Source: Tillus elongatus
Lineage: Eukaryota; Arthropoda; Insecta; Coleoptera; Cleridae
Direction: 5' to 3'
Length of the DNA stretch: 64,000 bases
Assembly: GCA_964006375.1 (NCBI GenBank)
Contig: OZ023269.1
Coordinates: 127,915,309-127,979,308 of the forward strand
A program made the translations under genes and the position numbers. Shown here one piece after another: positions 56,029 to 64,000 of the stretch (positions are counted from its first letter, which is position 1; each line of letters opens with the position of its first letter). The notes beneath the pieces were generated by a model, which made no database searches, was not told the origin of the DNA, and saw only the letters and a program-made list of their open reading frames with translations.

Positions 56029-56349
56029 GTGCCAGTAAAGAGACGGCGGAGGGCAGATGGTGTCCGAGTGATTCCAATAGTCATATCGTCAATTGGTGTG
56101 GTTCTTAGAAATCTTCGAGAGGACATTAGGAGACTGGATCTTGGAGAGCACCTTCATAAGGTTACGCAGGAGGTGGTAATACTTGCAAATGCCCACACCG
56201 TGCGGAGATTCCTGGAAAATAAGGATGTATCGAGTTCACCGCCCGATAACTTGGAAAGGCTCAATCTGAGCTCAGCCCCTTTGGTATCTGAGATACCTGG
56301 GATAAGTGGATGTTCCCCTTTGAGGGAATGTGAAAGCCCTTTAGGTTAA
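56029..56349 (+). pseudogene. LINE polyprotein C-terminal fragment (R2/RTE-related group)
   Basis: A 106-codon frame reads RVIPIVISSIGVVLRNLRED and LHKVTQEVVILANAHTVRRF. It resembles the widespread LINE C-terminus of the form V-I-P-V-V-I-G-A-L-G followed by an L-Q-K-x-x-L-L-G-T-A-R-x-L-R-x-x-L helix. Several positions differ (GAL to SSI, GTAR to ANAH). There is no RT upstream in this frame. The piece after it (56365) is RT from an unrelated position, so the order is scrambled. Confidence 0.5.
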
Positions 56350-56364
56350 AGTTGATAATAGTTA

Positions 56365-56470
56365 TAATAATGGCCTATCTGGCGTTCATCGATTTCAACC
56401 GAGCATTTGATTCTGTAAATCACTTTATTCTCTGGAATTATTTTGGGTGCTAGGGGGTTTCTAGATTAAA
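56365..56470 (+). pseudogene. RT motif A fragment
   Basis: Reads MAYLAFIDFNRAFDSVNHFI and LWNYF, the F-x-D-F-x-x-A-F-D-S-V motif A of LINE RTs, then ends with a TAG. A short isolated relic. Confidence 0.55.
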
Positions 56471-56808
56471 TATTTATGGTAACTTTTATTACGAACCCTC
56501 AATCTGACTACTTCCTAAATCTCACAGGAGTTCGTCTCTAAGGTCTTAGTGTGTTTAACCCTAAGTATAAGAGAGATCTGGCCGTTCGTCGGAAGTTTTG
56601 TATTATTTATAACACGGTTTTTACCTAGCTCATTATCAGTGTCATTAGTTCGGTCGGTAAGGGTTATTAACTCAGATGTTTTAGTAACGATATTAAGTGG
56701 ATTAAACGGTTGGAAGTAATTGTTGAGTCAGTTAAAAGGGGAGTTAATTTATCTATTATTTGTATTGAGGATATAATAGGTTTTCAGGTAATCAATAGTG
56801 AAAGACCA
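56471..56808. other. Spacer
   Basis: No feature recognised. Confidence 0.35.
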
Positions 56809-57135
56809 TTACCTTTCTCCCTTAAATGATCGTAACGTTTTTCGATCTAGGACTATTATTTTGGCATTGCCAAAGTCAATTTTGCGTCCTGTATGAATAT
56901 GATGCATGACCATGCTAATGAGGGGTGAGACTTTTAAGCTGCGAGGGTATCTGCATACTATTTTATTGTGGTGTTGTCTATTCGTTTGTCCTATTACGTT
57001 CGGGTACAGTCGGAACAAGGAATTTCGTAAACTGCATGGGATTTGTTTGGAATCGTATCTTTGGGAGTATTTATTACACTTGTCAGTTTTTTCTCTGCTG
57101 TGAAGATGGTTGGTGACACCTTTTATATATAGTAA
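56809..57135 (-). pseudogene. GIY-YIG relic of a second Penelope-like family
   Basis: The minus strand reads KQIPCSLRNSLFRLYPNVIG, then QTNRQHHNKI, MHHIHTGRKIDFGNAKIIVL and RKTLRSFKGE. This follows the PLE-type GIY-YIG pattern: I-P-C, v-Y-I-G-Q-T-x-R, H-x-x-x-x-G-H-x-I-D-F-x-N-A-K, R-x-x-E. The Y-I-G core is altered to N-V-I-G and Cys-Cys spacing is disturbed. The sequence is distinct from the PLE copies at 57.8 and 58.5 kb. Confidence 0.5.
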
Positions 57136-57515
57136 ATAATAAATCAATATGCTGTTGAGAGGACTCTGTCTGTTCTTGTTGTAAAATAGACGCTAGTTTC
57201 TGAGCGTTTCTAATGTTTCGTAGTATGTGATTTTCATACACATCCTACGAAATATTATAACTCTAGTGAGATTTGGGGAGTAGGCAGATTGAGGCTCTGT
57301 ACTCAAGCTACAATGACCCAACCTACCTTTATCCCTCGCGGCAGATTAAGGCCTTAGAGTTTATTTATGTTCATTTCCTTAACCTCTTCAAAATGGCTCC
57401 AAAACAGAAGCCGAAACGTGGAGTTTTAATAAATTCTAGACGAATTTCAACCCGAAAACCAAGTATTTCATACCGTAATGATCGCAAAAACCTTTCCGGA
57501 GCCACACAGACACAC

Positions 57516-57519
<4 letters not shown>
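57136..57519. other. Spacer
   Basis: Contains a short inverted repeat near 57210-57255 (TTTCGTAGTATGTGATTTTC and CATCCTACGAAAT). No gene. Confidence 0.4.

Positions 57520-57581
<62 letters not shown>
57520..57581. repeat. (TA)n microsatellite
   Basis: Alternating TA, preceded by ACACACACAAA. It cuts PLE copy A just beyond its hammerhead-like motif. Confidence 0.97.
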
Positions 57582-57585
<4 letters not shown>

Positions 57586-57630
57586 TGTGTCAGTTGTTTC
57601 TTCTGAATATCTCTTGAACTTTTTTAAAGA

Positions 57631-57671
57631 CCTGACAATCGTTTCACTAACAAAGTTAGCGTCATCAGAGG
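57631..57671 (-). ncRNA. Hammerhead-ribozyme-like motif in PLE copy A
   Basis: The minus strand reads CCT-CTGATGA, extra C, stem II GCTAAC-TTT-GTTAGT (closing pair G-U), GAAA, stem III ACG-AT-TGT (last pair G-U), cleavage base C at 57634, then AGG pairing with CCT. A further AAA/TTT helix can form beyond an internal loop of stem I. All invariant core bases are present. Hammerheads with a minimal stem III are an established feature of Penelope-like elements. This one sits about 130 bp downstream of the GIY-YIG stop. Confidence 0.65.
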
Positions 57672-57798
57672 ATGAAAAATTCTAACTACTTACTTCTAAT
57701 ATAACCTTTTACACTTTACCTGACAGGTTTCGGAATGTTTATCTGCATCAAAGACAGAGCGCAGACAGAGGACTACAACACAGTGGCGGAGCTCGGTT

Positions 57799-58104
57799 TT
57801 AGGAACTTTGGTTTTTTATTGCCCTAGAAATACTTTCGTACGCATCTAGCTTCGCTGGCTGTCTAACATTTTTGATATATTTCAGATTTTCTTTATCAAT
57901 GTGGTGGTTATTATCCCAAATATGTTGTGCCACGCATGACTTGTCTACACTACCGTATCGCAACTGTGCCAAATGTTCACGAAATCTAGTCTCATTGGTT
58001 CTCTTATCCTGGCCAACGTATTTAAGATTAGAGTATTTACAACCTATTTCATAGATACTCGACATTTCAGTGGCTTTATCTTTATCTTTCGTATTATCTA
58101 ACAA
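57799..58104 (-). CDS. GIY-YIG endonuclease domain of a Penelope-like element (copy A)
   Basis: A 101-codon frame showing SIYEIGCKYSNLKYVGQDKR (GIY-YIG-type core; I-G-C-x-x-C-like motif with the second Cys replaced), then ETRFREHLAQLRYG, KSCVAQHIWDNNHHID and ESISRAIKNQ (catalytic-Glu region). In PLEs this C-terminal domain nicks DNA for target-primed reverse transcription. The frame is open to its stop at 57799, but a frameshift near 58130 separates it from the upstream linker, and the RT domain is missing. A truncated remnant; domain identity is clear. Confidence 0.78.
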   Translation of the reverse strand: MLDNTKDKDKATEMSSIYEIGCKYSNLKYVGQDKRTNETRFREHLAQLRYGSVDKSCVAQHIWDNNHHIDKENLKYIKNVRQPAKLDAYESISRAIKNQSS

Positions 58105-58132
58105 ATTTTTTACATATTTTTTGTCGAAAAAG

Positions 58133-58327
58133 TTAGCTGCAAGACGGCTTTCTTAAAAATGCCCTCGAGACTGCTTGCGATACGCGGTTCAAAAGTAGGC
58201 AAACAAATTTTTTCTCTATTTTATCTTTCTTGAATGACGTGCATTCCGCTATCATCTTCTTTGTTCTGTGTCTGTCAATTAACTGCGTATCACAAGGGGT
58301 TTTGGGAGCATTTTTAAGTAAGCCCAT
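58133..58327 (-). pseudogene. PLE linker between RT and GIY-YIG (copy A)
   Basis: Reads MGLLKNAPKTPCDTQLIDRH, then KDKIEKKFVCLLLNRVSQAV. It corresponds in position to the linker following RT in Penelope-like ORFs. It is joined to the GIY-YIG frame through a frameshift near 58130. The assignment rests mainly on position, since linkers are poorly conserved. Confidence 0.5.
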
Positions 58328-58472
58328 TTGCAGCTAACTTTTTCGACAAAAGTTAATTTAAGAAATTTGTTAAGTAATACGAAAGATAAAGCCACTGAAA
58401 TGTCGGGTATCTATCTTTTATGTTAAGAATATTGTTGCTGATTAAACTTCTCTTGTTAAGCTTAATTGCACC

Positions 58473-58838
58473 TTGTATTTAACGAAACTTGCAAAGAAAA
58501 AGGAAACACACATGTTACTTGTACAGCATCTATTCAACGAGCTATGTTGTAAAGATTGTAATCTTAAATACGTTAGGCAGACTAAGAGAACCATTGAGAC
58601 TAGATTTCGTGAAAATCTGACATACGGTCGTGTAGACAAGTCATGCGTGGCACAATATATGTGGGATAATAACCACCACATTGCAAAAGAAAATCTGAAA
58701 CTTATCAAAAATGTTAGACAGCCAGCGAAGGTAGTTGCGTACGAAAGTATTTATGTTTCCAGGGCAATAAAACACAAAATTTCCTTAAACCGAGCTCCGC
58801 GACTGGTGGGTAGTCCTCTGTTTGCGCTCTGTCTTTGA
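58473..58838 (+). pseudogene. GIY-YIG endonuclease domain of a Penelope-like element (copy B)
   Basis: Parallels copy A: FNELCCKDCNLKYVRQTKRT (C-x-x-C present, but the Gly of Y-V-G-Q is Arg), ETRFRENLTYGRVDK, KSCVAQYMWDNNHHIAKENL, then ESIYVSRAIKHK. The frame is open for 121 codons, yet the GIY-YIG core Gly is lost and a deletion has removed about 4 residues after ENL. Upstream, 58380-58470 repeats the KATEMSGI-like linker sequence in another frame. RT is absent. Between them, copies A and B show both halves of the conserved domain. Confidence 0.72.
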
Positions 58839-58875
58839 TGCAGACAAACATTCCGAAAACTGTCAGGTAAAGTGA

Positions 58876-60566
58876 TAATAGAACTTTTTGCCTCGTTGTT
58901 CGCCGGCAATTATACTCTCAACCCACCTCCAAATGTGCAACCACCAACAATCCCCAATGTCGCGCATAAAATGACGGATTTTCAAAACTAAAAAGGTACG
59001 AAAGATACTCTCTTCTCTTAATACCAGGAAAGCCTCTGGCCTTGACGTGATCCCAGCAATTGTTCTCAAAAAATGCGCACCAGCACTTGCTTCTGTCCTG
59101 ACTCGTCTGTTTCAGACATCTTACCATAGGCATATTCCCTAGTAACTGGAAAACTGCTCGAGTACAATCCGTCCCCAAGAAAGGATCCAAAGCGCTTCCT
59201 AGCAACTACAGGCCTATTTTTCTCCTTTCAGTCGTCTCTAAAGTGATGGAAAAGTAAATAAACACCGAATTACTAAAATTTCTTGAAAAACACAGTCTAA
59301 TCCACGACAGGCAGTATGGATTCCGTCAGCTCAGATCAAATGCCGATCTCCTTGTCCTTGTCACCCATTCTTGAAACAAGTCTATGGAACTACATGGTGA
59401 ATCCCAGATTGTCGCGCTAGACATATCCAAAGCATTCGATCAGGTCTGGCACGCAGCGCTGCTTAATAAACTACCGGACTATAGCCTACCACCAAAAATC
59501 TGCACGTGGATAGCAAATTTCCTCTCCAACCGGAGCATTTCTGTTGTCGTGGATGGCCATTCCTCTAAACTGTATCCAATTAATGCAGGAGTTCCTCAAG
59601 GTTCAGCTTTGGCCACTACTTTGTTTCTTTTCCACATCAATGACCTCCTCTCTAGCACATCCAACCCAGTTCACAGTTACGCGGACGATAGTACCCTCCA
59701 CTCAAATATACTATATTCTAAGCCTGTCTCTTTAGCCCAATTAGATGGATCCGTGGATTTCCAAAAAATATTAGGCTGGGGAAGTAGAAATCTTGTACAA
59801 GTCAACCCCACCAAATCACAGTCTTGCTTTCTTTATCATAAGAGATACACCAGCCCTAGACCCATCACAATAAACAACCAAGTTATTCAAAGTAATGAGT
59901 CCTTTTCACTTGTTGGCATCTCTGTGGATCGAAATCTCAATTGGCACCAACATGTCACATCAGTTGCAGAAGCCGCTGCTAAGAAATTAGGTTTCCTCTT
60001 CCGGGCTCGCAAATACTTTTCACCAGCTAATCTCTATACCTTATATACTTCACAAATAAGACCAAACCTCGAATACTGCTCCCACATCTGGGGTGCCGCT
60101 GCTGCTTCTACACTCGCTATCCTGGACTCCATTCAGAAGAGAGCTATACGTCTCATCGGTGACCCTACTCTCACCCAAAGGCTGTCATCCCTTGCCCACT
60201 GACGTGCCGTTGGTAACCTCTCTCTCTTTGATATATATCTGCATAGGCACTGCTCAGAGGAGCTTTCTTCCATAGTTCCTTCACCTGCTGTCCCTAACAG
60301 ATCTACCACGGGAACATAGCGAATGCACCTTTTTACTGTCCAGGTCACCAGACATAGAACATTTTGTTATGCCCGCTCTTTTGTCCCGAGGACTTCCAAG
60401 TTGTGGAATTCCTTGCTGGCGCATGCTTTTCCTTCTCCTCCCAACCTCCAAACCTTCAAGTCCAGAATTAATAAGTTGCCTCTTTCCTCCTTTTCGACAC
60501 CCACGGTACGATAGTATTTAGGCTGTAAGCCCTCGTGGTGTGTTGTTGAAATAAAAAATAAATAAA
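58876..60566 (+). mobile_element. LINE-A copy h, inserted in a PLE
   Basis: Starts at AACTTTTTGCCTCGTTGTTC (upstream of RT, shared with copy g at 23750) and ends TGTTGTTGAAATAAAAAATA with (AATA)n. It lies within the 3' region of PLE copy B, so it is younger than that element. Confidence 0.85.
58990..60514 (+). pseudogene. Reverse transcriptase pseudogene (LINE-A copy h)
   Basis: KASGLDVIPAIVLKKC lies near 59030, NYRPIFLLSVVSKVMEK near 59205 followed by a TAA, then YGFRQLRS near 59317. The main frame 59384-60202 (272 codons) holds motif A (ALDISKAFDQVW), GVPQGSA, HSYADDS (about 59677) and the connection block HIWGAAAAST. A deletion of about 27 bp removes EDRRLMEGSVS residues. The frame ends with TGA (Arg codon mutated) near 60200; the C-terminal block continues to 60514. 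Palm motifs are intact, but it is broken at several points. Confidence 0.85.
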
Positions 60567-60705
60567 TAAAGTTCAAAAACCTCGTTCGGTAATTAAAATA
60601 CAATACATAGAAAATTTGTCTGCGGTTTAGTCTCCCTCTCTGTATCATTCTTAACCTAAGATTCAGTATAAAAGGCGATCTAAGAAGTAAGTGGTTAGAA
60701 TTTTT

Positions 60706-60762
60706 CATCCTCTCATGACGTACTATTCACTAACTTTGTTAGTGAAAAGATCGCCAGGTCTT
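60706..60762 (+). ncRNA. Degenerate hammerhead-like core in PLE copy B
   Basis: CCT-CTCATGA (invariant G5 changed to C), an insertion of about 9 bases, a perfect 7-bp stem II CACTAAC/GTTAGTG, GAAA, then AGATCGCC with stem III largely lost. Predicted inactive. Confidence 0.5.
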
Positions 60763-60870
60763 TAAAAAGATGTGTTGTGGTGTTTTGGGTTCTCCAAGTG
60801 TACTTATCAGTGCTCATCACAGGTTCCAATATTCACTTAGTGAACTCTTGAACATGTAAATTATTCAGCC

Positions 60871-61949
60871 CAATCTGGTTATGTATCTCTTGAAATATTT
60901 CGATCAAATTTGGTAACCATGTTGTCTTTATGCAGGCTTTATTATGTACCAGAATTATTATTTTTTAGATTAATGTGAAATTAAGTTGTTAGGAGTAGAA
61001 ATAATTGTTTTTAATTCGCCATCATAACGCACTTGCTGCGTCCGCATTTTTATTTGATTTTGATGACATTTTGAGCAATTCATATACTTTAAGTGTGTGA
61101 AAACGAGAAACAAGCCAGTGTGAGAAAAAGCAAACCTTTCTGAAATTCTCACTGTCATTTAACGTATTAAATATTAAATATTTATTTTCACTGTCGAATC
61201 AATCAAACATCTTCTTAGTATGAACAGTGAGGCGAAAACGATAAACAGAAACATAAATTGATTCAAATCACACACTTAGCTATAAATTATCTATTAACTT
61301 CTTCTCACAATTATAATCTTCCGCTTATGTATCTGCGATAATAACAACTCCAATATTAAATAGAAGTTATAAATAAATTTATAAAATATTTTATGTACAT
61401 TTGTTACTTTTAAAGGAAACACAGACAATGAATTCCCAACGTTAGCCATATGGTTATACATAAATCCTCGGAGAATACAGCGCTGTGTACTCAAAATGTC
61501 AATCAAAATTATCAGTCAGAAGATATGTCTGAAATAATATGGATATAATTTCATTTCCTGTTTAATATACACAAAAATCGAAAACAGAAGCTGAATTATT
61601 TGCATTTTAAGTTTAGATAATACAGAAGTTATCGGCATCTCCCCCTATTTAAATTCAGTATATTGGGAGATTGGTACTGAATTCCTTGGGGGATTTTGCC
61701 ATATATGCATATACTGTGTATACGTCTTCTGTACACTCCTTGGGGGATGAGAAAATATGTAAAATGTGAGCGTTATTTTCAACCTCATTAGCAAATGGAT
61801 ACAATACAAGATTGTGAACATTATGATATTGGTAAATAAAAGTTGCTTTTGTGTTTTGTTTAATTTATTAAGAAATTATGTAATATAATTTTCATTATCA
61901 TACATTAACAGCGATGTCACCTTATCAGCGAAAACATTGTTCTCTGACA
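60871..61949. other. AT-rich spacer with an isolated MITE-A terminus
   Basis: CCATCATAACGCACTTGCTG lies at 61018. Otherwise no gene or repeat recognised; a short CCTTGGGGGAT duplication occurs near 61682 and 61739. Confidence 0.4.
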
Positions 61950-62069
61950 GGTTTTTAGTGAATTTTCTAACAAAAATTCACTAACGAGATCTCGACTTTT
62001 GAATTTTGAAACAATTTCTTCAAATGAGCACGAACTAAGCCCCCTAGAACACATATCCGGGGTCAATAT

Positions 62070-62153
<84 letters not shown>

Positions 62154-62500
62154 GTGTGTGTGTTTCTCACACCGATAACTAAAAAATAATGAGCCGATTT
62201 TGATAAAATTTTGTAATTCTTTTTGTAAATGGCTTGGATAATGTCGTTAACCAGGAAAATCGGACCAGTTTTCCCGGGAAAATTTTAGGTTTTATTTTGG
62301 AAAAAAATGATATCTCCGGAAACAACAAAGCTATGGCAACCAAATCTGGCAAGCTGGTTTACATTGTACAAACCAAACTCTACACCAAAATTTAGGTATC
62401 TACATCGAAAGAAAAAAAAGTTATAGGCACTTAATAAAGCAAAATTTTGTGCCACTAAAAGTCAGAGAAGACGCAAAACCAAAATATTACATATATTAAA
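61950..62500. repeat. LR composite repeat, inverted, with (TA)n
   Basis: The inverted R half (TTAGTGAATTTTC, CGAGATCTCGACTTTTGAAT, CCCTAGAACACATATCCGG), (TA)n 62071-62148, then the inverted L half (ACACCGATAACTAAAAAATA, ATATCTCCGGAAACAAC, AAAGTTATAGGCACTTAATA). Confidence 0.75.
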
Positions 62501-62993
62501 CAAAATCTATTAAATATTATCGACAACGTTTGTCTTTTCATAGCGCAAAATGTTCAAGAAGTACCATAGAGATTGCTTTGAAAATTTTATAATTTTTCTC
62601 TGGTAAATGCCAAACTGAACATTTGAAACGTGACAATTAATATAAGTATTGTGGTTTATAAATGATAAATGTTGCATAAAATGTGTATTAGAATGTTTTA
62701 GATTTATGCTACACTTTTGATTTGTTAAAATAGTTGCAAAATCTGCCTCTAAAGACCTTACATCTTACAAATAAATAACTTAAGACCATTCTCGTTTATC
62801 TGCCTTTCATTCCAGAACCTGATTAATGTTTCTACAATCATTTTTCAAAACGTGAACGGTGAAATAATCCGGAAAATTACCTACAAAAATGGTCCGATTG
62901 GATTAACTAACTAACATCCTAGCTATTTACTTTATTTATTAAGGTATTTCCCAAATTTCATCAAAACCAGCTCATTATTTTTGAGTTATCAGT

Positions 62994-62997
<4 letters not shown>
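62501..62997. repeat. Dispersed repeat, inverse of 27630-28000
   Basis: ATCTATTAAATATTATCGAC, CTGCCTCTAAAGACCTTACA and related blocks mirror the segment left of 28000, so the L half and its outer flank form one repeat here and there. Confidence 0.5.
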
Positions 62998-63085
<88 letters not shown>

Positions 63086-63161
63086 CGCCAGTCCCGTGTA
63101 CCATGCGATGTTGATCAGGTAAAAAATCCCTACCTTCCTTAATGGAAGGCAGGGGTTCGGC

Positions 63162-63237
<76 letters not shown>
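62998..63237. repeat. (TA)n - inverted SINE-A fragment - (TA)n
   Basis: (TA)n 62998-63080, then 87 bp (63081-63167) that are the exact or near-exact reverse complement of 63340-63423 inside the adjacent SINE-A copy, then (TA)n 63168-63237. The fragment shares copy-specific bases with that SINE. Confidence 0.85.
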
Positions 63238-63244
<7 letters not shown>

Positions 63245-63274
63245 AATTAATATGGGACCTAGTTCATGCTCAGT

Positions 63275-63602
63275 TTTTTTAACGTCGGTCTATTTCCGCG
63301 ACTGTGGCCAAAGCAGTTTCACCTCACTACCATGGAAATTTTGCCGAACCCCTGCCTTCCATTAAGGAAGGTAGGGATTTTTTACCTGATCAACATCGCA
63401 TGGTACACGGGACTGGCGGTTTTACGCCCCCTCCGAAGGCCGGGACATGGAAGCATTCAACTTTCTGAAATACAATGCCGCAACCTCGGTTGATGTTAAT
63501 TTCACAGTATGTACTGAAAAGTGAAAGGGGGAACCCTGGGAATCGAACCTAATCCCTTAGCTCCAGAGACATATGTTCTTACCACTGGACCACAGAGGCT
63601 CT
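63275..63602 (-). mobile_element. SINE-A, complete copy
   Basis: The minus strand reads AGAGCCTCTGTGGTCCAGTG (A box) and AGGTTCGATTCCCAGGG (a good B box), then the body ACATCAACCGAGGTTGCGGC, GGCAGGGGTTCGGCAAAATT and the end GACGTTAAAAAAAC. This head is better preserved than that at 3505 and defines the family as tRNA-derived. Confidence 0.85.
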
Positions 63603-63639
63603 AAAAAATATATATATTTTTTAAAGTTGTGATCTACTT

Positions 63640-63970
63640 ATTAGCGAATTTTGGTTACGAAAATTGAATAAAATGGCATAGACGAGGTACACTGATAGAA
63701 AAACAAATAAAAGTGTCTAAAAGAGGTGGAGGAAGAAAAATGCTTACCGAAGGGCATTAAAAAAAGGAATGCAAAATTTGTTGGACTTTTCTGAGCAATA
63801 AGGTTCTGACAAGAATATTTGAAGGGGACATTCTTGGAGAAAAAGGGAAGAGGAATGCTGAAATAAAAACGTCTGGTAATTTATTCCAATAAATATGTTG
63901 CAGAAGTCACAATGAAAAGAAAAAAACTGCTCTAGACAGCTTGATATGATTGCGATGGACCAGGCGACAA
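63640..63970 (+). pseudogene. Possible LINE C-terminal relic
   Basis: One frame reads LTRIFEGDILGEKGRGMLK, loosely like the E-G-x-I-x-G-K-R-G-R-G-R tail of RTE-type LINEs. There is no other support and the element, if any, runs off the window. Confidence 0.2.
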
Positions 63971-64000
63971 CGCCTTTAGACTGTGATAGCGATTATTTCG

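Larger units (their letters stand above)
57582..58330 (-). mobile_element. Penelope-like element, copy A (3' end)
   Basis: The minus strand carries, in order, the RT-to-endonuclease linker (58327-58133), the GIY-YIG frame (58104-57799), a 3' region of about 120 bp and a hammerhead-like motif. It is cut by (TA)n at 57581. It is inverted relative to copy B; the arms GCAGCTAACTTTTTCGACA meet around 58230. Confidence 0.8.
58331..60870 (+). mobile_element. Penelope-like element, copy B, interrupted by LINE-A copy h
   Basis: 58331-58875 carries the GIY-YIG pseudogene and the start of the 3' region (GATGCAGACAAACATTCCG, CTGTCAGGTAAAGTG). LINE-A copy h occupies 58876-60566. The PLE 3' region resumes with TAAGAAGTAAGTGGTTAGAA, a degenerate hammerhead-like core (60706-60762) and the TGTGTTGTGGTGTTTTGGGT flank. 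Copy A gives the uninterrupted order, so nesting is clear. Confidence 0.78.

Overview
The window looks like AT-rich, repeat-dominated nuclear DNA from an arthropod, most probably an insect. It holds no operons and no gene-dense stretches. It holds many decayed non-LTR retrotransposons, Tc1/mariner and pogo DNA transposons, Penelope-like elements (PLEs), tRNA-derived SINEs, MITE-like repeats and long (TA)n arrays. The mariner type seen here (DUF4817-like N-terminus plus DDE domain) and the jockey/CR1-like LINEs are families I know mainly from insect genomes. I could not identify the species. Almost every reading frame longer than 150 codons belongs to a mobile element.

Layout. 0-10.5 kb: a foldback repeat, SINE-A copies and four copies of one jockey/CR1-like LINE (LINE-A copies a-d; copy b keeps a 516-codon RT frame). 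10.5-22.2 kb: composite dispersed repeats, MITEs and long (TA)n tracts, two more LINE-A copies (e, f), and a PLE-type palindrome with a hammerhead-like core. 22.2-24.9 kb: LINE-A copy g, the only one with its endonuclease region, lodged beside another LINE. 25-28.9 kb: AT-rich repeats, a 5S-rRNA-like fragment and a tRNA-like SINE head. 28.9-33.2 kb: a pile-up of three further LINEs (RNase H-bearing LINE-B, then LINE-C and LINE-D converging on an (AAAT)n tract). 33.5-35.6, 42.8-44.3, 46.2-47.8 and 53.4-55.3 kb: four broken copies of one mariner-like family (MLE), most of them bounded by (TA)n. 39.1-41.9 kb: a structurally complete pogo-type transposon with matching TIRs, TA target duplication and one open transposase frame ending in a PHD finger. 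This is the only coding unit in the window that looks intact.

48.5-49.1 kb: a locally GC-richer stretch followed by a short frame ending at a consensus splice donor. It is the only candidate for a host-gene 5' end. 56-60.9 kb: further LINE and PLE debris, with two PLE 3' ends in inverted orientation. One of these is interrupted by LINE-A copy h, and the other retains a hammerhead-ribozyme-like core downstream of its GIY-YIG frame. 61-64 kb: more composite repeats, (TA)n arrays and a complete SINE-A copy.

The elements do not form a pathway. What ties the window together is nesting: LINEs in PLEs, in satellite-like arrays and beside other LINEs; a PLE palindrome in a MITE; mariners in (TA)n arrays. 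The most interesting signals are the hammerhead-like motifs in the PLE family, the intact pogo-PHD transposon, and palindromic duplications of element ends between (TA)n arrays. All identifications come from reading motifs; no database search was run.
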